Numbered from the stretch's first letter, positions 15,163 through 23,826 are shown. The stretch is 39,118 nucleotides of DNA from SG8-39 sp032125995 (GCA_032125995.1 JAQBBQ010000179.1:1-39118), one strand, 5' to 3'. Translations and numbers: made by a program. The notes: a model not told the origin generated them from the sequence alone.

Positions 15163-17274
15163 ATGAGCGACGCCGCACCGACCACCGTCCGCGACGGTAT
15201 CGCCGTCATCACCATGAACAATCCGCCGGTGAACGGCCTGGGCAGCGTGCTGCGCCCGGCACTCATGGCCGGCATCAAGAAGGCCGACGCCGATCCGGCG
15301 GTCAAGGCCCTGGTCATCATCGGCTCGGCGAAAGCATTCTCGGCCGGCGCCGATATCCGCGAATTCAATACCCCGAAGATGGAAGTCCCGCCGTCGCTGC
15401 CCGAAATCAACGCCGCGCAGGACGCATGCAGCAAACCGATGGTCGCCGCGATCGGCGGCTTTGCGCTCGGCGGCGGCCTCGAGCTTGCGCTCGGCTGCCA
15501 TTTCCGCGTGGCACTCGCAAAAAGCCAGCTTGGACTGCCCGAAGTGAAGCTCGGCATTTTGCCCGGCTCCGGCGGTACGCAACGCCTGCCTCGCGTGGTG
15601 GGTGCCGCGGAGGCGATCAAGATGATGACCACGGGCAACGCGGTTGCCGCGGAGAAGGCGCTTTCGCTCGGCCTGGTCGACGAGATCGTGCAGGGCGACC
15701 TGCTCGAGGGTGCGGTCGCCTTCGCCAAGAAGCTCGTCGCCGCCGGCACGGGCCCGCGCCGCATCCGTGATCTGACGGTCAAGGTCGACGGCAACGCAAA
15801 GGCTTTTTTCGAACAAACGCGCGCCGAGGTCGGCAAGGCTTCGCGCGGCTTCCCGGCACCGCTCGAAATCGTCGCCTGCGTCGAAGCGGCGGTGAACAAA
15901 CCCTTCGACGAAGGCCGCGCCGAGGAGCGCAAGCGCTTCCAGGGCCTGGTCGAAGGCAATGAATCGAAGGCCCTGCGCCACATGTTCTTCGCCGAGCGGC
16001 AGACGACGAAGATTCCGGACGTGCCCGCGGACACGCCGACGCGCGAGATCAAGACCGCCGCAATGATCGGTGCCGGCACCATGGGGGGCGGCATCTCGAT
16101 GAGCTTCGTAAACGCGGGCATTCCCGTGACGATCATCGAAACCGAGCAGGCGGCGCTCGACCGCGGCTTCGCGACCATCAAGAAGAACTACGCGGGCAGC
16201 GTATCGAGGGGCCGGTTGACCCAGGCGGACATGGACAAGCGCATGGCGCTGCTCACGCCCTCGCTCAAGCTCGAGGACGCGAAGGACGCCGACATCGTGA
16301 TCGAGGCGGTGTTCGAGCGCATGGACGTGAAACAGGACCTGTTCAAGAAGCTCGATGCGATCGCAAAACCCGGCGCGATTCTGGCGTCCAACACGTCGAC
16401 CCTGGACGTCGATGCGATCGCGGCGGTCACCAAGCGCCCGCAGGACGTGATCGGCACGCACTTCTTTTCGCCCGCCAACGTGATGCGGCTGCTCGAGGTG
16501 GTGCGCGGTGCGAAAACCGGCAAGGACGTGCTCGCGACGACCATGAAGCTCGGCAAGACGATCGGCAAGCTGCCGGTGGTCTCGGGCGTGTGCGACGGCT
16601 TCATCGGCAACCGCATGATCGAAAAGTACGGCCAGCAGAGCCTGTTCCTGCTCGACGAAGGCGCCTCGCCCACGCAAGTCGACGCCGCGGCAAAGGCCTG
16701 GGGTCTCGCCATGGGCCCGTTCACCATGGGCGACATGGCCGGGCTCGACATCGGCTGGGAAATCCGCAAGCGCCGCTACCAGGAGCGGCCGAACTTCGTC
16801 TACTCGAAAGTCGGCGACCGCATCTGCGAAGCCGGCCGCTACGGACAGAAGAACGGCAAAGGCTGGTACAGGTACGAGGCCGGCAACCGCACACCGATCC
16901 CCGATCCCGAGGCCGACGCGATCATCGAGGCCTACCGCAAGGAGATCGGCGTCAAGCCGCGCAAGATCGCCGATGCCGAAATCATCGAGCGCTTGATCTA
17001 CGCGCTGGTCAACGAGGCGGCGTACATCCTGGAGGAAGGCATCGCACTGCGTGCCTCCGACATCGACATGGTGTACCTCACCGGCTACGGCTTCCCGACC
17101 TATCGCGGCGGGCCGATGTTCACCGCGAGCAGCGCCGGGCTGGACAAGGTGGTCGCGGCGATCAAGCGATTCCAGAAGGGCTATCAGGGCGAGGTGTGGA
17201 AGCTCGCACCGCTGCTCGAGAGGCTTGCGGCAGAAGGCAAGACATTCTCCGACTACGACACCGTCAAGAAGTAA
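15163..17274 (+). CDS. Fused enoyl-CoA hydratase / 3-hydroxyacyl-CoA dehydrogenase (FadB/FadJ-type)
   Basis: A 703-residue bifunctional beta-oxidation enzyme. Residues ~1-190 form the crotonase half, with the catalytic glutamates in GGGLELALGCHF and GLPEVKLGILPGSGGTQRLP. The NAD-binding domain starts near 300 (MIGAGTMGGGIS), with the catalytic His-Glu region GTHFFSPANVMRLLEVV. The C-terminal 3HCDH domains contain CDGFIGNRMI and, near the end, YGFPTYRGGPMF. It converts 2-enoyl-CoA via (S)-3-hydroxyacyl-CoA to 3-ketoacyl-CoA. The start is set by ATG 15163 with GGAG 9 bases upstream. The thiolase follows 22 bases later, giving hydration, oxidation and thiolysis from one transcript. Confidence 0.96.
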   Translation: MSDAAPTTVRDGIAVITMNNPPVNGLGSVLRPALMAGIKKADADPAVKALVIIGSAKAFSAGADIREFNTPKMEVPPSLPEINAAQDACSKPMVAAIGGFALGGGLELALGCHFRVALAKSQLGLPEVKLGILPGSGGTQRLPRVVGAAEAIKMMTTGNAVAAEKALSLGLVDEIVQGDLLEGAVAFAKKLVAAGTGPRRIRDLTVKVDGNAKAFFEQTRAEVGKASRGFPAPLEIVACVEAAVNKPFDEGRAEERKRFQGLVEGNESKALRHMFFAERQTTKIPDVPADTPTREIKTAAMIGAGTMGGGISMSFVNAGIPVTIIETEQAALDRGFATIKKNYAGSVSRGRLTQADMDKRMALLTPSLKLEDAKDADIVIEAVFERMDVKQDLFKKLDAIAKPGAILASNTSTLDVDAIAAVTKRPQDVIGTHFFSPANVMRLLEVVRGAKTGKDVLATTMKLGKTIGKLPVVSGVCDGFIGNRMIEKYGQQSLFLLDEGASPTQVDAAAKAWGLAMGPFTMGDMAGLDIGWEIRKRRYQERPNFVYSKVGDRICEAGRYGQKNGKGWYRYEAGNRTPIPDPEADAIIEAYRKEIGVKPRKIADAEIIERLIYALVNEAAYILEEGIALRASDIDMVYLTGYGFPTYRGGPMFTASSAGLDKVVAAIKRFQKGYQGEVWKLAPLLERLAAEGKTFSDYDTVKK

Positions 17275-17296
17275 GTTCTCAAACCAGGAGGGTCCT

Positions 17297-18475
17297 ATGA
17301 CCGACGCAGTCATCGTTTCCACCGCGCGCACGCCGCTGTGCAAGAGCTGGCGCGGTTCGCTCAATATGACGCATGGCGCGAAGATGGGCGCGCACGTGGT
17401 GAAGGCGGCGCTCGAGCGCGCCAAGGTGCATGGAGAGGAAGTCGAAGACATCATCATGGGCTGCGCCACGCCCGAAGGCGCAACCGGCGGCAACATTGCG
17501 CGCCAGATCGCCATGCGCGCCGGCCTGCCGGCGAGCGTCTCCGGGATGACCGTGAACCGGTTTTGCTCCTCAGGCCTGCAGACGATCGCGCTCGCCGCAC
17601 AACGCATCCTCGCCGGCGAGGACGGTGTGTACGTGGCGGGCGGCGTCGAGTCGATCTCATTGGTGCAAAACGATGCCAACCGGCACCACTTCCAGGACGA
17701 GTGGCTGCATCGGCACAAGCCCGAGATCTACTGGCCGATGCTGCAGACCGCCGAGTACGTCTCGAAGAAATACAACATCGGACGCGAGGCGCAGGACCGC
17801 TACGGCGTCGAGAGCCAGTTGCGTGCGGCGAAGGCGCGCGCCGAGGGCAAGACCAAGGACGAGATCGTTCCGATCACCACCAAGATGATGGTGATCGACA
17901 AAAAGACGAGCGTGGAAACGATGAAAGAGGTAACGGCCGAATTCGACGAAGGCATCCGGCCGGACACGAACTACGAGGGTGTCTCGCAGATCAAGCCGGC
18001 GATTGAAGGCGGGGTGATCGCGGCAGGTAACGCGAGCCAGTTTTCAGACGGCGCGTCGGTCTGCGTCCTGATGAGCGACAAGGCGGCGGCCAAGCGCGGC
18101 CTCAAGCCGATGGGCGTATTCCGCGGCTTTGCGGTTGCCGGCTGCGAGCCGAACGAGATGGGCATCGGCCCGGTATTCGCGATCCCGAAGCTGCTCGAAC
18201 GCACGGGCCTGAAGATCGACGACATCGGCCTGTGGGAGCTGAACGAAGCCTTCGCCGTGCAGGTCATCTACTGCCGCGACAAGCTCGGCATTCCCGAAGA
18301 GCGCCTGAACGTCAACGGCGGCGCGATCGCCGTCGGCCACCCCTATGGCCTGACGGGCTCGCGCCTCACCGGCCATGCGCTCATCGAAGGCAAGCGCCGC
18401 GGCGTGAAGTACGCGGTGGTGACGATGTGCGTCGGCGGGGGGATGGGGGCCGCCGGATTATTCGAGGTCGTATAA
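17297..18475 (+). CDS. Acetyl-CoA C-acyltransferase (thiolase, FadA-like)
   Basis: A 392-residue thiolase with all active-site residues. The nucleophile is Cys90 in NRFCSSGLQ, His348 is in GHPYG, and the acid/base is Cys378 in CVGGGMGAA. GGNIARQIAMRAGLP and AGGVESISLVQND are further family blocks. It cleaves 3-ketoacyl-CoA with CoA to acetyl-CoA and the shortened acyl-CoA. The CAGGAGGG Shine-Dalgarno is strong. Sitting directly behind the fused hydratase/dehydrogenase, it is most likely degradative rather than biosynthetic. A palindromic element begins 12 bases after the stop. Confidence 0.95.
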   Translation: MTDAVIVSTARTPLCKSWRGSLNMTHGAKMGAHVVKAALERAKVHGEEVEDIIMGCATPEGATGGNIARQIAMRAGLPASVSGMTVNRFCSSGLQTIALAAQRILAGEDGVYVAGGVESISLVQNDANRHHFQDEWLHRHKPEIYWPMLQTAEYVSKKYNIGREAQDRYGVESQLRAAKARAEGKTKDEIVPITTKMMVIDKKTSVETMKEVTAEFDEGIRPDTNYEGVSQIKPAIEGGVIAAGNASQFSDGASVCVLMSDKAAAKRGLKPMGVFRGFAVAGCEPNEMGIGPVFAIPKLLERTGLKIDDIGLWELNEAFAVQVIYCRDKLGIPEERLNVNGGAIAVGHPYGLTGSRLTGHALIEGKRRGVKYAVVTMCVGGGMGAAGLFEVV

Positions 18476-18486
18476 AAGGCGACCAG

Positions 18487-18586
18487 GGGGCCAGACCCCC
18501 TTTTTTAGGGTCAGACCCCTTTTGATGAACGACGGCCGACGATCTTCTAAAAGGGGGTCTGACCCTTTTTAAAGGGGTCTGACCCC
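18487..18586. repeat. Palindromic intergenic element, copy 2
   Basis: A 100-base element with two palindromes per arm around a 33-base core (18520-18552). The core differs from that of copy 4 at two positions. The outermost left palindrome carries one change (GGGGCCAGACCCC). It fills the gap between the convergent thiolase (stop 18475) and MFS (TAG 18588-18590) genes, and could act as a two-way terminator: each arm has a short GC stem followed by T-runs. Confidence 0.9.
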
Positions 18587-18587
18587 G

Positions 18588-19799
18588 CTAAGCCGCCGCC
18601 GTGCGCGTGACCGGCCGCTCGTCGATCGGCAGATGGAGCAGCCCGGCCACGATTCCGAGCGCCGCGCAGATGATCCACACCACCTCGTAGGACCCGGTGC
18701 GGTCGAACAGCCATCCGCCGAGCCAGGCGCCGAGGAAACTCCCCACTTGGTGGCTGAAAAAGACAAAGCCCGAGAGCATCGCAAGGTGCTGCACACCGAA
18801 GACCTGCGCGACCATGCCGTTGGTGAGCGGTACCGTGCCGAGCCAAAGCAACCCCATCACGATACCGAACGCAATCGCGGTGGTGCTGGTGAGGGGTAGC
18901 ACCAGGAGCATCGTCACCGCCACGGTGCGCGCGAAGTAAATCAGCGCGAGCAGATTCTTCTTGCTATAGCGCGAGCCGAAGTATCCGGCGCCAAAGCTGC
19001 CGACGATGTTGAACAAACCCACCATCGCGAGGGCGAGCATGCCGTCGCGCGCCGTCAGCCCGCCATCAACAAGATAGGCCGGCAGGTGCGATCCGATAAA
19101 CACCACCTGGAAGCCGCAGGTGAAAAAGCCGAGGAGCAACAGCCAGAATCCGCGGTGCCCGGCCGCTTCGCGCAATGCCTCGCCGATGGTCTGATACACG
19201 GCGTGTGGACGCGACGATGGATCCTCCGCGAGCGCCGCCGCGCAAGGCGCCATCAGGAGCGCCACAACGGCGAGCACCATGAGCGCGAACATCGCGCCGC
19301 CCGAGGCGATGAGCGCCTGACTGCCGGGGACCATCGCGAATTGACCGAAGGACGCAACCGCGCCCGCGATGCCGAGCGCCATCGAGCGCTTTTCGGGCGT
19401 GGTGTAGCGGCCGATGACCCCGAACACGATGCTGAAGGTGGTGCCCGACAGCCCGAGTCCGATGAGCAGACCCGAGCTCAGATAGAGCTCTCCCGGCGTG
19501 CCCGAGGTCGACATCAACCAAAGGCCTGCCGCATAGAGCAGCGCGCCAACGAACACCACGCGTCCGGCCCCGAAGCGGTCGGCGATCATTCCGGTGAACG
19601 GCTGCGCAAGCCCCCAGACGATGTTCTGCAGCGCGATGGCGAGCGAGAACACCTCTCGTCCCCAACCGTGCTCGAGCGACATCGGCTGCAGGAACAGGCC
19701 GAAGCCGTGTCGGATCCCCATCGATAGCAGCAGCACCAGGCTGCCGAAGGTGAGAACTACGGCCGGGGTGACCCAGCGTCGCTCAGTCATCCAATTCAT
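18588..19799 (-). CDS. MFS transporter (monocarboxylate / oxalate:formate antiporter-like)
   Basis: A 403-residue inner-membrane protein with about 12 hydrophobic segments and the MFS N-terminal helix pattern SLVLLLSMGIRHGFGLFLQP. The motif-A-like loop GMIADRFGAGRVVFVGALLY lies between helices 2 and 3, and a second-half equivalent is SFGAGYFGSRYSKKNLLALI. The SMGIRHGFGLFLQPMS start is typical of the monocarboxylate or organic-acid MFS subgroup, so an anionic substrate is likely (inference). Start options are ATG 19799 (MNWMTERRW) or the ATG three codons later; neither has a good Shine-Dalgarno. It stands alone between two palindromic elements. Confidence 0.9.
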   Translation of the reverse strand: MNWMTERRWVTPAVVLTFGSLVLLLSMGIRHGFGLFLQPMSLEHGWGREVFSLAIALQNIVWGLAQPFTGMIADRFGAGRVVFVGALLYAAGLWLMSTSGTPGELYLSSGLLIGLGLSGTTFSIVFGVIGRYTTPEKRSMALGIAGAVASFGQFAMVPGSQALIASGGAMFALMVLAVVALLMAPCAAALAEDPSSRPHAVYQTIGEALREAAGHRGFWLLLLGFFTCGFQVVFIGSHLPAYLVDGGLTARDGMLALAMVGLFNIVGSFGAGYFGSRYSKKNLLALIYFARTVAVTMLLVLPLTSTTAIAFGIVMGLLWLGTVPLTNGMVAQVFGVQHLAMLSGFVFFSHQVGSFLGAWLGGWLFDRTGSYEVVWIICAALGIVAGLLHLPIDERPVTRTAAA

Positions 19800-19884
19800 C
19801 TATTCGATCCGGGAAGCAGCGACCCCGAGGATACGTCTTTGTCGCGGGTTCGATCGCTGCGGTTCGCACCGTAACCCGATGCGA

Positions 19885-19979
19885 AAGGGGTCGCGAAAGG
19901 GGTCAGACCCCTTTTTAGATAAACGGTGGCCGTCGATGATCTAAAAGGGGGTCTGACCCCAACTACGGCGTGACCCCTT
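19885..19979. repeat. Palindromic intergenic element, copy 3 (short, divergent core)
   Basis: One full palindrome each side (19899-19911 and 19948-19960), plus outer half-sites AAGGGGTC (19885-19892) and GACCCCTT (19972-19979) that are exact inverse complements. The core differs from the other copies but keeps a GGTGGCCGTC centre and has an 8-bp inverted repeat, TTTTAGAT/ATCTAAAA. The outer right end overlaps the TAA stop of the kinase gene (19978-19980). The rest of the spacer (19800-19884) shows nothing recognisable. Confidence 0.8.
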
Positions 19980-21276
19980 AAGGCGCGCCGATCTTCTTTT
20001 CCTGCAGTGCGTGCAGCAGGCGCCCCGAGACGAGCGAGATGCGGTCGACCAGGAGCGCGAGGAACCCCTCGTTGAAGCGCGCCCGCACCTCGCTCGGCAG
20101 GGCGTCGAGGGCGTCGAGCGTGAGACCGATCGCCCAGCTCGGCTCGTTCGCTGTGACCGTTGCCATGCGTGCCTGGCCGTTGCGCCGGATGACCGACATC
20201 TCGCCGATGCTCTCGCCGGGACTGACAATGTTGAGCAGCTCGCCCCGGCTCGTCACCTTCGCCATTCCCGAGGCCAGCACGTAAAAACCCGCGTCATGGT
20301 CGCCCTCGCGGATCAGGTCCTCGCCGGCGTCGAACCGGCGCCAGGCGGCGCACCGCAGCACGTCCCACAATTCGACTTCGCTGAACGCCTGAAAGAAGGC
20401 GAGCCGTCGCATCGCGTTGAAACGCTCGGCCTCGGTAAGCCCCGGCGTTTCGCCCGCCTGTGACACGAGCAGGGCCTCGAGCGCATCGGCCATCTCGGCC
20501 CAGGTCGAATAGCGTTGCTCGCGGCTCTTCGCGAGCGCGCGCGCGATGATCGCGTCGAGCGCCACCGGCACGTCGCTGCGCAGCATACTCGGCGGCGGCG
20601 GGTTGGATTCGACGATCTGCCGCGTCAGGTCGTTCACCGTGGCCGCAGTAAACGGTCGGCGCCCGGTCAACAGGTGAAACAGCACACCGCCAAGCGAAAA
20701 AATGTCGGTTTGAAAATTGAGCGTCTCGCCCTGGATCTGCTCGGGTGACATGTAGGCCGGCGAACCGACGCCGAGCACCTGCGTCGTCTCGGCCCGGTCG
20801 AACATCGCGGCGCCGAAATCCGAGATCTTGATATCGAAACCCCGCGTCAGCATGATGTTTGCGGGTTTCAAGTCGCGGTGCACGACACCAATCTGATTGG
20901 CGAACTCGAGCGCCTTGCAGCATTTGAAGCCGATCTCGATGACCTTCGGCACGGCAAGCAGCCTGGCCGAATCGCAGTGCTCGAAAAGGCTGCCACCGTC
21001 GATGAACTCCATGACGAGATAGCGCGTGTCGCCCTCGACGCCCGCATCAAGGATGGTCGCAATGTGCGGATGGCGCAGCTTCCCGGCGAGCGCCGCCTCG
21101 GTCTGGAAGAAGTGCTGCTGGCGGCGGGCATAATCGGCATTCATGCCGACCTGCTCCTCCATCACCTTGATCGCGACTTCGCGCTCGGAGAAGGGGTCGC
21201 CGGCGAGATACACGGTTCCGGTCGCGCCCTTGCCGAGCGGCCGCACGATACGGTATTTGCCGATGGTCTCAGGCAT
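19978..21276 (-). CDS. Ser/Thr protein kinase with C-terminal cyclic-nucleotide-binding domain
   Basis: A 432-residue soluble protein with two domains. The Hanks-type kinase (about 8-270) looks complete: glycine loop GKGATGTVY (15-23), VAIK Lys37, alpha-C Glu60, HRDLKPAN (133-140), DFG (153-155), and an APE-like MSPEQ. Residues ~290-410 form a cNMP-binding domain. Its phosphate-binding cassette reads PGESIGEMSVIRRNG then QARMATV, with the conserved Glu and Arg present. No transmembrane or PASTA segment is seen. Start MPETIGKYR (ATG 21274-21276) is chosen by family; an ATG six codons earlier is possible. It lies 66 bases after a gene for a nucleotide cyclase, which suggests its own second-messenger source (inference). 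Confidence 0.93.
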   Translation of the reverse strand: MPETIGKYRIVRPLGKGATGTVYLAGDPFSEREVAIKVMEEQVGMNADYARRQQHFFQTEAALAGKLRHPHIATILDAGVEGDTRYLVMEFIDGGSLFEHCDSARLLAVPKVIEIGFKCCKALEFANQIGVVHRDLKPANIMLTRGFDIKISDFGAAMFDRAETTQVLGVGSPAYMSPEQIQGETLNFQTDIFSLGGVLFHLLTGRRPFTAATVNDLTRQIVESNPPPPSMLRSDVPVALDAIIARALAKSREQRYSTWAEMADALEALLVSQAGETPGLTEAERFNAMRRLAFFQAFSEVELWDVLRCAAWRRFDAGEDLIREGDHDAGFYVLASGMAKVTSRGELLNIVSPGESIGEMSVIRRNGQARMATVTANEPSWAIGLTLDALDALPSEVRARFNEGFLALLVDRISLVSGRLLHALQEKKIGAP

Positions 21277-21342
21277 GGTGCGAAGTCCAGGCATTCCCTG
21301 TCCGACCCGCGCAGGTAGCCCCTGCGGCGCGCGCGAACAAGG

Positions 21343-22500
21343 TCAGTCGGCGTGCATTCCAAGCAGCCGGAAAGCGATGATTGGCTGCTGGAATCCGCGC
21401 AACTGCAGCGGCTCCACGGATTCGGTCACCGCCGCATACGAGATATCGCGCTCGGTTTGCCCGTCGATGAGGATTTCCCCGGCGCGCGCCTCGCCGCACA
21501 GGCGCGCGGCGAGATTGGGAATGTTGCCGATTGCGGCATACTCCCAGCGGCTTTCGAAGCCGATCACGCCCAGCGTGGCCTCGCCTTGTGCAATGCCGAT
21601 GCCGAGCCCGACCGTGTAGCCGCGCTCCACCCAGTCCTCCGCAATCGGCTGAAACGCCGTTTGCAGCTCGAGCGCCATGTTCACGGCACGCTCGGCGGGC
21701 TTTTCGATCTGCACCGGATCGTTGAAGAAGATCAGTACGCCATCGCCGGCGAAGTGCTCGAGTGTCCCGCCATAGCTGTCGACGATGCGCCCCATCGAAG
21801 CGTGGTAGGCGCGCATCAGGTCGACGACGTCGCTCGGATCGGCGCGGTCGGTGAACGCCGTGAAGCCCCGCAGATCGAGGAACACCACGGTGATCTCGCG
21901 ACGGTGCGGCGCCAGCAATTCCTCGCCGCCGGCGACGATCGCCTCGGCGACCTGCGGTGCGAAGAAGCGCTTGAGGCGCCCGAGGCGCTCGATCGCCGAA
22001 ACCTGCTTGCGCACGCGGTCTTCGAGCTTCGCGTTCCAGTCGCGCAGCTCTGCGGCCTGGTGGCGTACCTCGTCTTGCAGCGCTTTGACGCGCAGCAGCG
22101 CACGCACGCGCGCAAAGAGCTCCGGCCAGTTCACCGGCTTGGACAGGAAATCGTCCGCCCCGGCCTCGATCCCCTTGAGCCGTTCGGCCTGCGGGTCGAG
22201 CGAGGTGACGAGCACAATCGGCAGCAACGCGGTGGCTTCCTGCGCACGCAGCCGACGGCAGACCTCGTAGCCGTCGAGGCCCGGCATCACGATGTCCATG
22301 ACGACGAGATCCGGCGGCGCGGCGCGCACGGCCTCGAGCGCCTGCTCGCCCGAGAGCGCGATATCGACCTCGTAGCCGCGCACCCGCAACAGCTCCGCCG
22401 CCATCTCGACGTTGGCGCGCTGATCGTCGACCACGAGAATGTGCGCAGCACGTCCGACCGCGCTGGCGAGCTGTGGTTTCGAGGAGACGGCAACGCTCAT
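21343..22500 (-). CDS. Response regulator fused to a class III adenylate/guanylate cyclase
   Basis: A 385-residue protein. The receiver domain (~18-138) has acidic pair D25 D26, phospho-acceptor Asp69 (DLVVMDIVMPGLDG) and Lys121 (FLSKP). A coiled-coil linker spans ~140-180. The CHD cyclase domain (~200-375) has metal-binding Asp209 (VVFLDLRGFTAF) and Asp253 (FAGDGVLIFFND), plus transition-state Asn329 and Arg333 (NLAAR). The usual base-selecting Lys and Asp/Thr align to His249 and Ala322, so cAMP versus cGMP cannot be predicted. No membrane segment. Phosphorylation probably controls cyclase dimerisation. No partner histidine kinase is encoded nearby. It lies 18 bases after the alcohol dehydrogenase gene and 66 before the kinase gene. 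Confidence 0.93.
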   Translation of the reverse strand: MSVAVSSKPQLASAVGRAAHILVVDDQRANVEMAAELLRVRGYEVDIALSGEQALEAVRAAPPDLVVMDIVMPGLDGYEVCRRLRAQEATALLPIVLVTSLDPQAERLKGIEAGADDFLSKPVNWPELFARVRALLRVKALQDEVRHQAAELRDWNAKLEDRVRKQVSAIERLGRLKRFFAPQVAEAIVAGGEELLAPHRREITVVFLDLRGFTAFTDRADPSDVVDLMRAYHASMGRIVDSYGGTLEHFAGDGVLIFFNDPVQIEKPAERAVNMALELQTAFQPIAEDWVERGYTVGLGIGIAQGEATLGVIGFESRWEYAAIGNIPNLAARLCGEARAGEILIDGQTERDISYAAVTESVEPLQLRGFQQPIIAFRLLGMHAD

Positions 22501-22518
22501 CGCTGGGGAGCCCGGCGG

Positions 22519-23625
22519 CTAGAGGACGATGACGCCACGCGCATTCTTACCCGACTCGAGGTCGGCGAAGGCCTGCGGTGCCTCGTCGATCCGATAGCGC
22601 TTGGTGATCAGCTCGTCGAGCTTGAGCTTGCCCGCCGCGTAGAGGCCGAGCATGCGCGGAAAGTCCTCGCGCGGACGCGCCGACCCGAAGTAGCTTCCGG
22701 TGAGCGTTTTTTCTTCGAACGGCAGCGTCATCGTGCGCACCGAGGTCGATTCGCCGGGCCGCGCGACACCGACGACGACGGCAACGCCGCCCTTACGGAT
22801 CGCCTTGAACGCTGCGGCGGCGAGCTCGCCGCTGCCGACGCACTCGAAGGCGTAGTCGAGTCCGCCGCCGGTCGCTTTCTTGAGCGCCTTGGTCAGGTCT
22901 TCGCCCGGCTTGGTGAGGATCGTCTCGGTTGCGCCGAACTGCTTGGCGTAGACGAGTTTCGATTCCGCGGTGTCGATGGCGATGATCTGCCTGGCGCCGG
23001 CGATCGCCGCGCCCTGAACCACGTTCAGCCCCACGCCGCCGCAGCCCCAGACGCCGACGGAGGACCCCGGCTCGACCTTGGCGGTATTGAAGACTGCGCC
23101 GACGCCCGTGGTGACCGCACAGCCGACCAGCGCGGCGCAGTCGAGCGGCACGCCGGCATCGATCTTGACCAGGTTGTCGGCATGCACGACGGCGTACTCG
23201 GCCATGACGCCGACCCCGGAGAAGATGTTGAGCGGCTTACCCTTGGCGTCCTGGGTGCGCAAGCTGCCGTCGGGCAAGGTCGACAGCGCCTTGGCTTGCA
23301 GGTTGCACAGAACCGGGCGCCCGATGTTGCAGTAGTGGCAGCGCCCGCACATGTAAATCCAGTTCGAGACCACGTGATCGCCAAGCGCAAGCTCGGCCAC
23401 ACCGTCTCCGACCTCGACGACCTCTCCCGCCGCTTCGTGACCAAGGATGAGCGGCAGTGGCAGTGTGATGGTCCCGTTGGTCGCCGACAGGTCCGAATGG
23501 CACACCCCGACGGCAGCAATTTTCACCATGACCTCGCCGCGCTTCGGCGAGGCGAATTCGACCTCCTCGACGAGCACTGGCTTATTGAGTTCGCGGGCGA
23601 TCACTGCCTTGCCGCGTTTTGCCAT
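22519..23625 (-). CDS. Zinc-dependent alcohol dehydrogenase (class III / MDR family)
   Basis: A 368-residue medium-chain dehydrogenase. The catalytic-zinc region is VGVCHSDLSATNG and GHEAAGEVVEVGDGV. The structural-zinc cysteines are spaced as CGRCHYCNIGRPVLC. The Rossmann motif is VGVWGCGGVGLNVVQGA. Overall it resembles class III or aryl/benzyl alcohol dehydrogenases that oxidise alcohols to aldehydes with NAD. I use ATG 23623-23625 (MAKRGKAVI) with GGAG 11 bases upstream; a TTG three codons earlier is the alternative. A TATACT box on the same strand at 23668-23673 may serve as its -10. It heads a run that continues into the cyclase and kinase genes. Confidence 0.93.
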   Translation of the reverse strand: MAKRGKAVIARELNKPVLVEEVEFASPKRGEVMVKIAAVGVCHSDLSATNGTITLPLPLILGHEAAGEVVEVGDGVAELALGDHVVSNWIYMCGRCHYCNIGRPVLCNLQAKALSTLPDGSLRTQDAKGKPLNIFSGVGVMAEYAVVHADNLVKIDAGVPLDCAALVGCAVTTGVGAVFNTAKVEPGSSVGVWGCGGVGLNVVQGAAIAGARQIIAIDTAESKLVYAKQFGATETILTKPGEDLTKALKKATGGGLDYAFECVGSGELAAAAFKAIRKGGVAVVVGVARPGESTSVRTMTLPFEEKTLTGSYFGSARPREDFPRMLGLYAAGKLKLDELITKRYRIDEAPQAFADLESGKNARGVIVL

Positions 23626-23667
23626 GTCCTTCAATGCTCCAAAAAGATAAATCTAGAAATTGCACGA

Positions 23668-23687
23668 AGTATAGCCGCTAAATAGCG
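23668..23687 (-). promoter_or_regulatory. Putative promoter -10 (TATACT) with overlapping dyad upstream of the alcohol dehydrogenase
   Basis: On the minus strand TATACT (forward 23668-23673) lies 43 bases before the ATG. Immediately upstream is a dyad, CGCTA-TT-TAGCG (23676-23687), placed in the -10/-35 spacer, where a repressor would act. No clear -35 hexamer is seen. Confidence 0.4.
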
Positions 23688-23804
23688 TTCAGTGATGTGA
23701 CTCTTGTCCGGAATCAATGGTTTGCGTCGCCGCGCCGGTTTGAAACAGGTCCCCGACAACCTAGGGTCGGTCGGCGCAAGGCGACGGCCCAGGCCGAATC
23801 GCCC

Positions 23805-23816
23805 TGGACCGGTCCA
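23805..23816. terminator. 12-bp perfect palindrome after the acyl-CoA dehydrogenase gene
   Basis: TGGACCGGTCCA lies 10 bases beyond the stop of the acyl-CoA dehydrogenase gene (minus strand). As RNA it would be a weak stem with no T-run, so a terminator role is uncertain. The rest of 23641-23826 shows nothing else I can name. Confidence 0.3.
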
Positions 23817-23826
23817 CTCGGCCCGC

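Noticed and set aside
13317..15770. An 817-codon plus-strand frame opposite the acyl-CoA ligase
   Set aside because: It runs antisense through the ligase and out of frame into the FadB-like gene; no domain is recognisable.
15097..17718. An 873-codon open frame on the minus strand opposite the FadB-like gene and thiolase
   Set aside because: It is antisense to two unmistakable enzymes, is Arg/His/Ala-rich without family motifs, and results from high GC at third codon positions.
15163..18475. Assigning fadB/fadA symbols
   Set aside because: Domain order and activity are clear, but the enzymes could equally serve a pathway-specific beta-oxidation, so no symbol is given.
18487..18586. Palindromic elements considered simply as ordinary Rho-independent terminators
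   Set aside because: Single units have only ~5-bp stems with a 3-base loop, and the 33-base conserved core and copy-number pattern point to a repeat family; terminator activity may be secondary.
21352..23685. A 777-codon plus-strand frame across the cyclase and alcohol dehydrogenase
   Set aside because: It is a complementary-strand shadow of two clear genes; composition is typical of antisense GC-rich frames.
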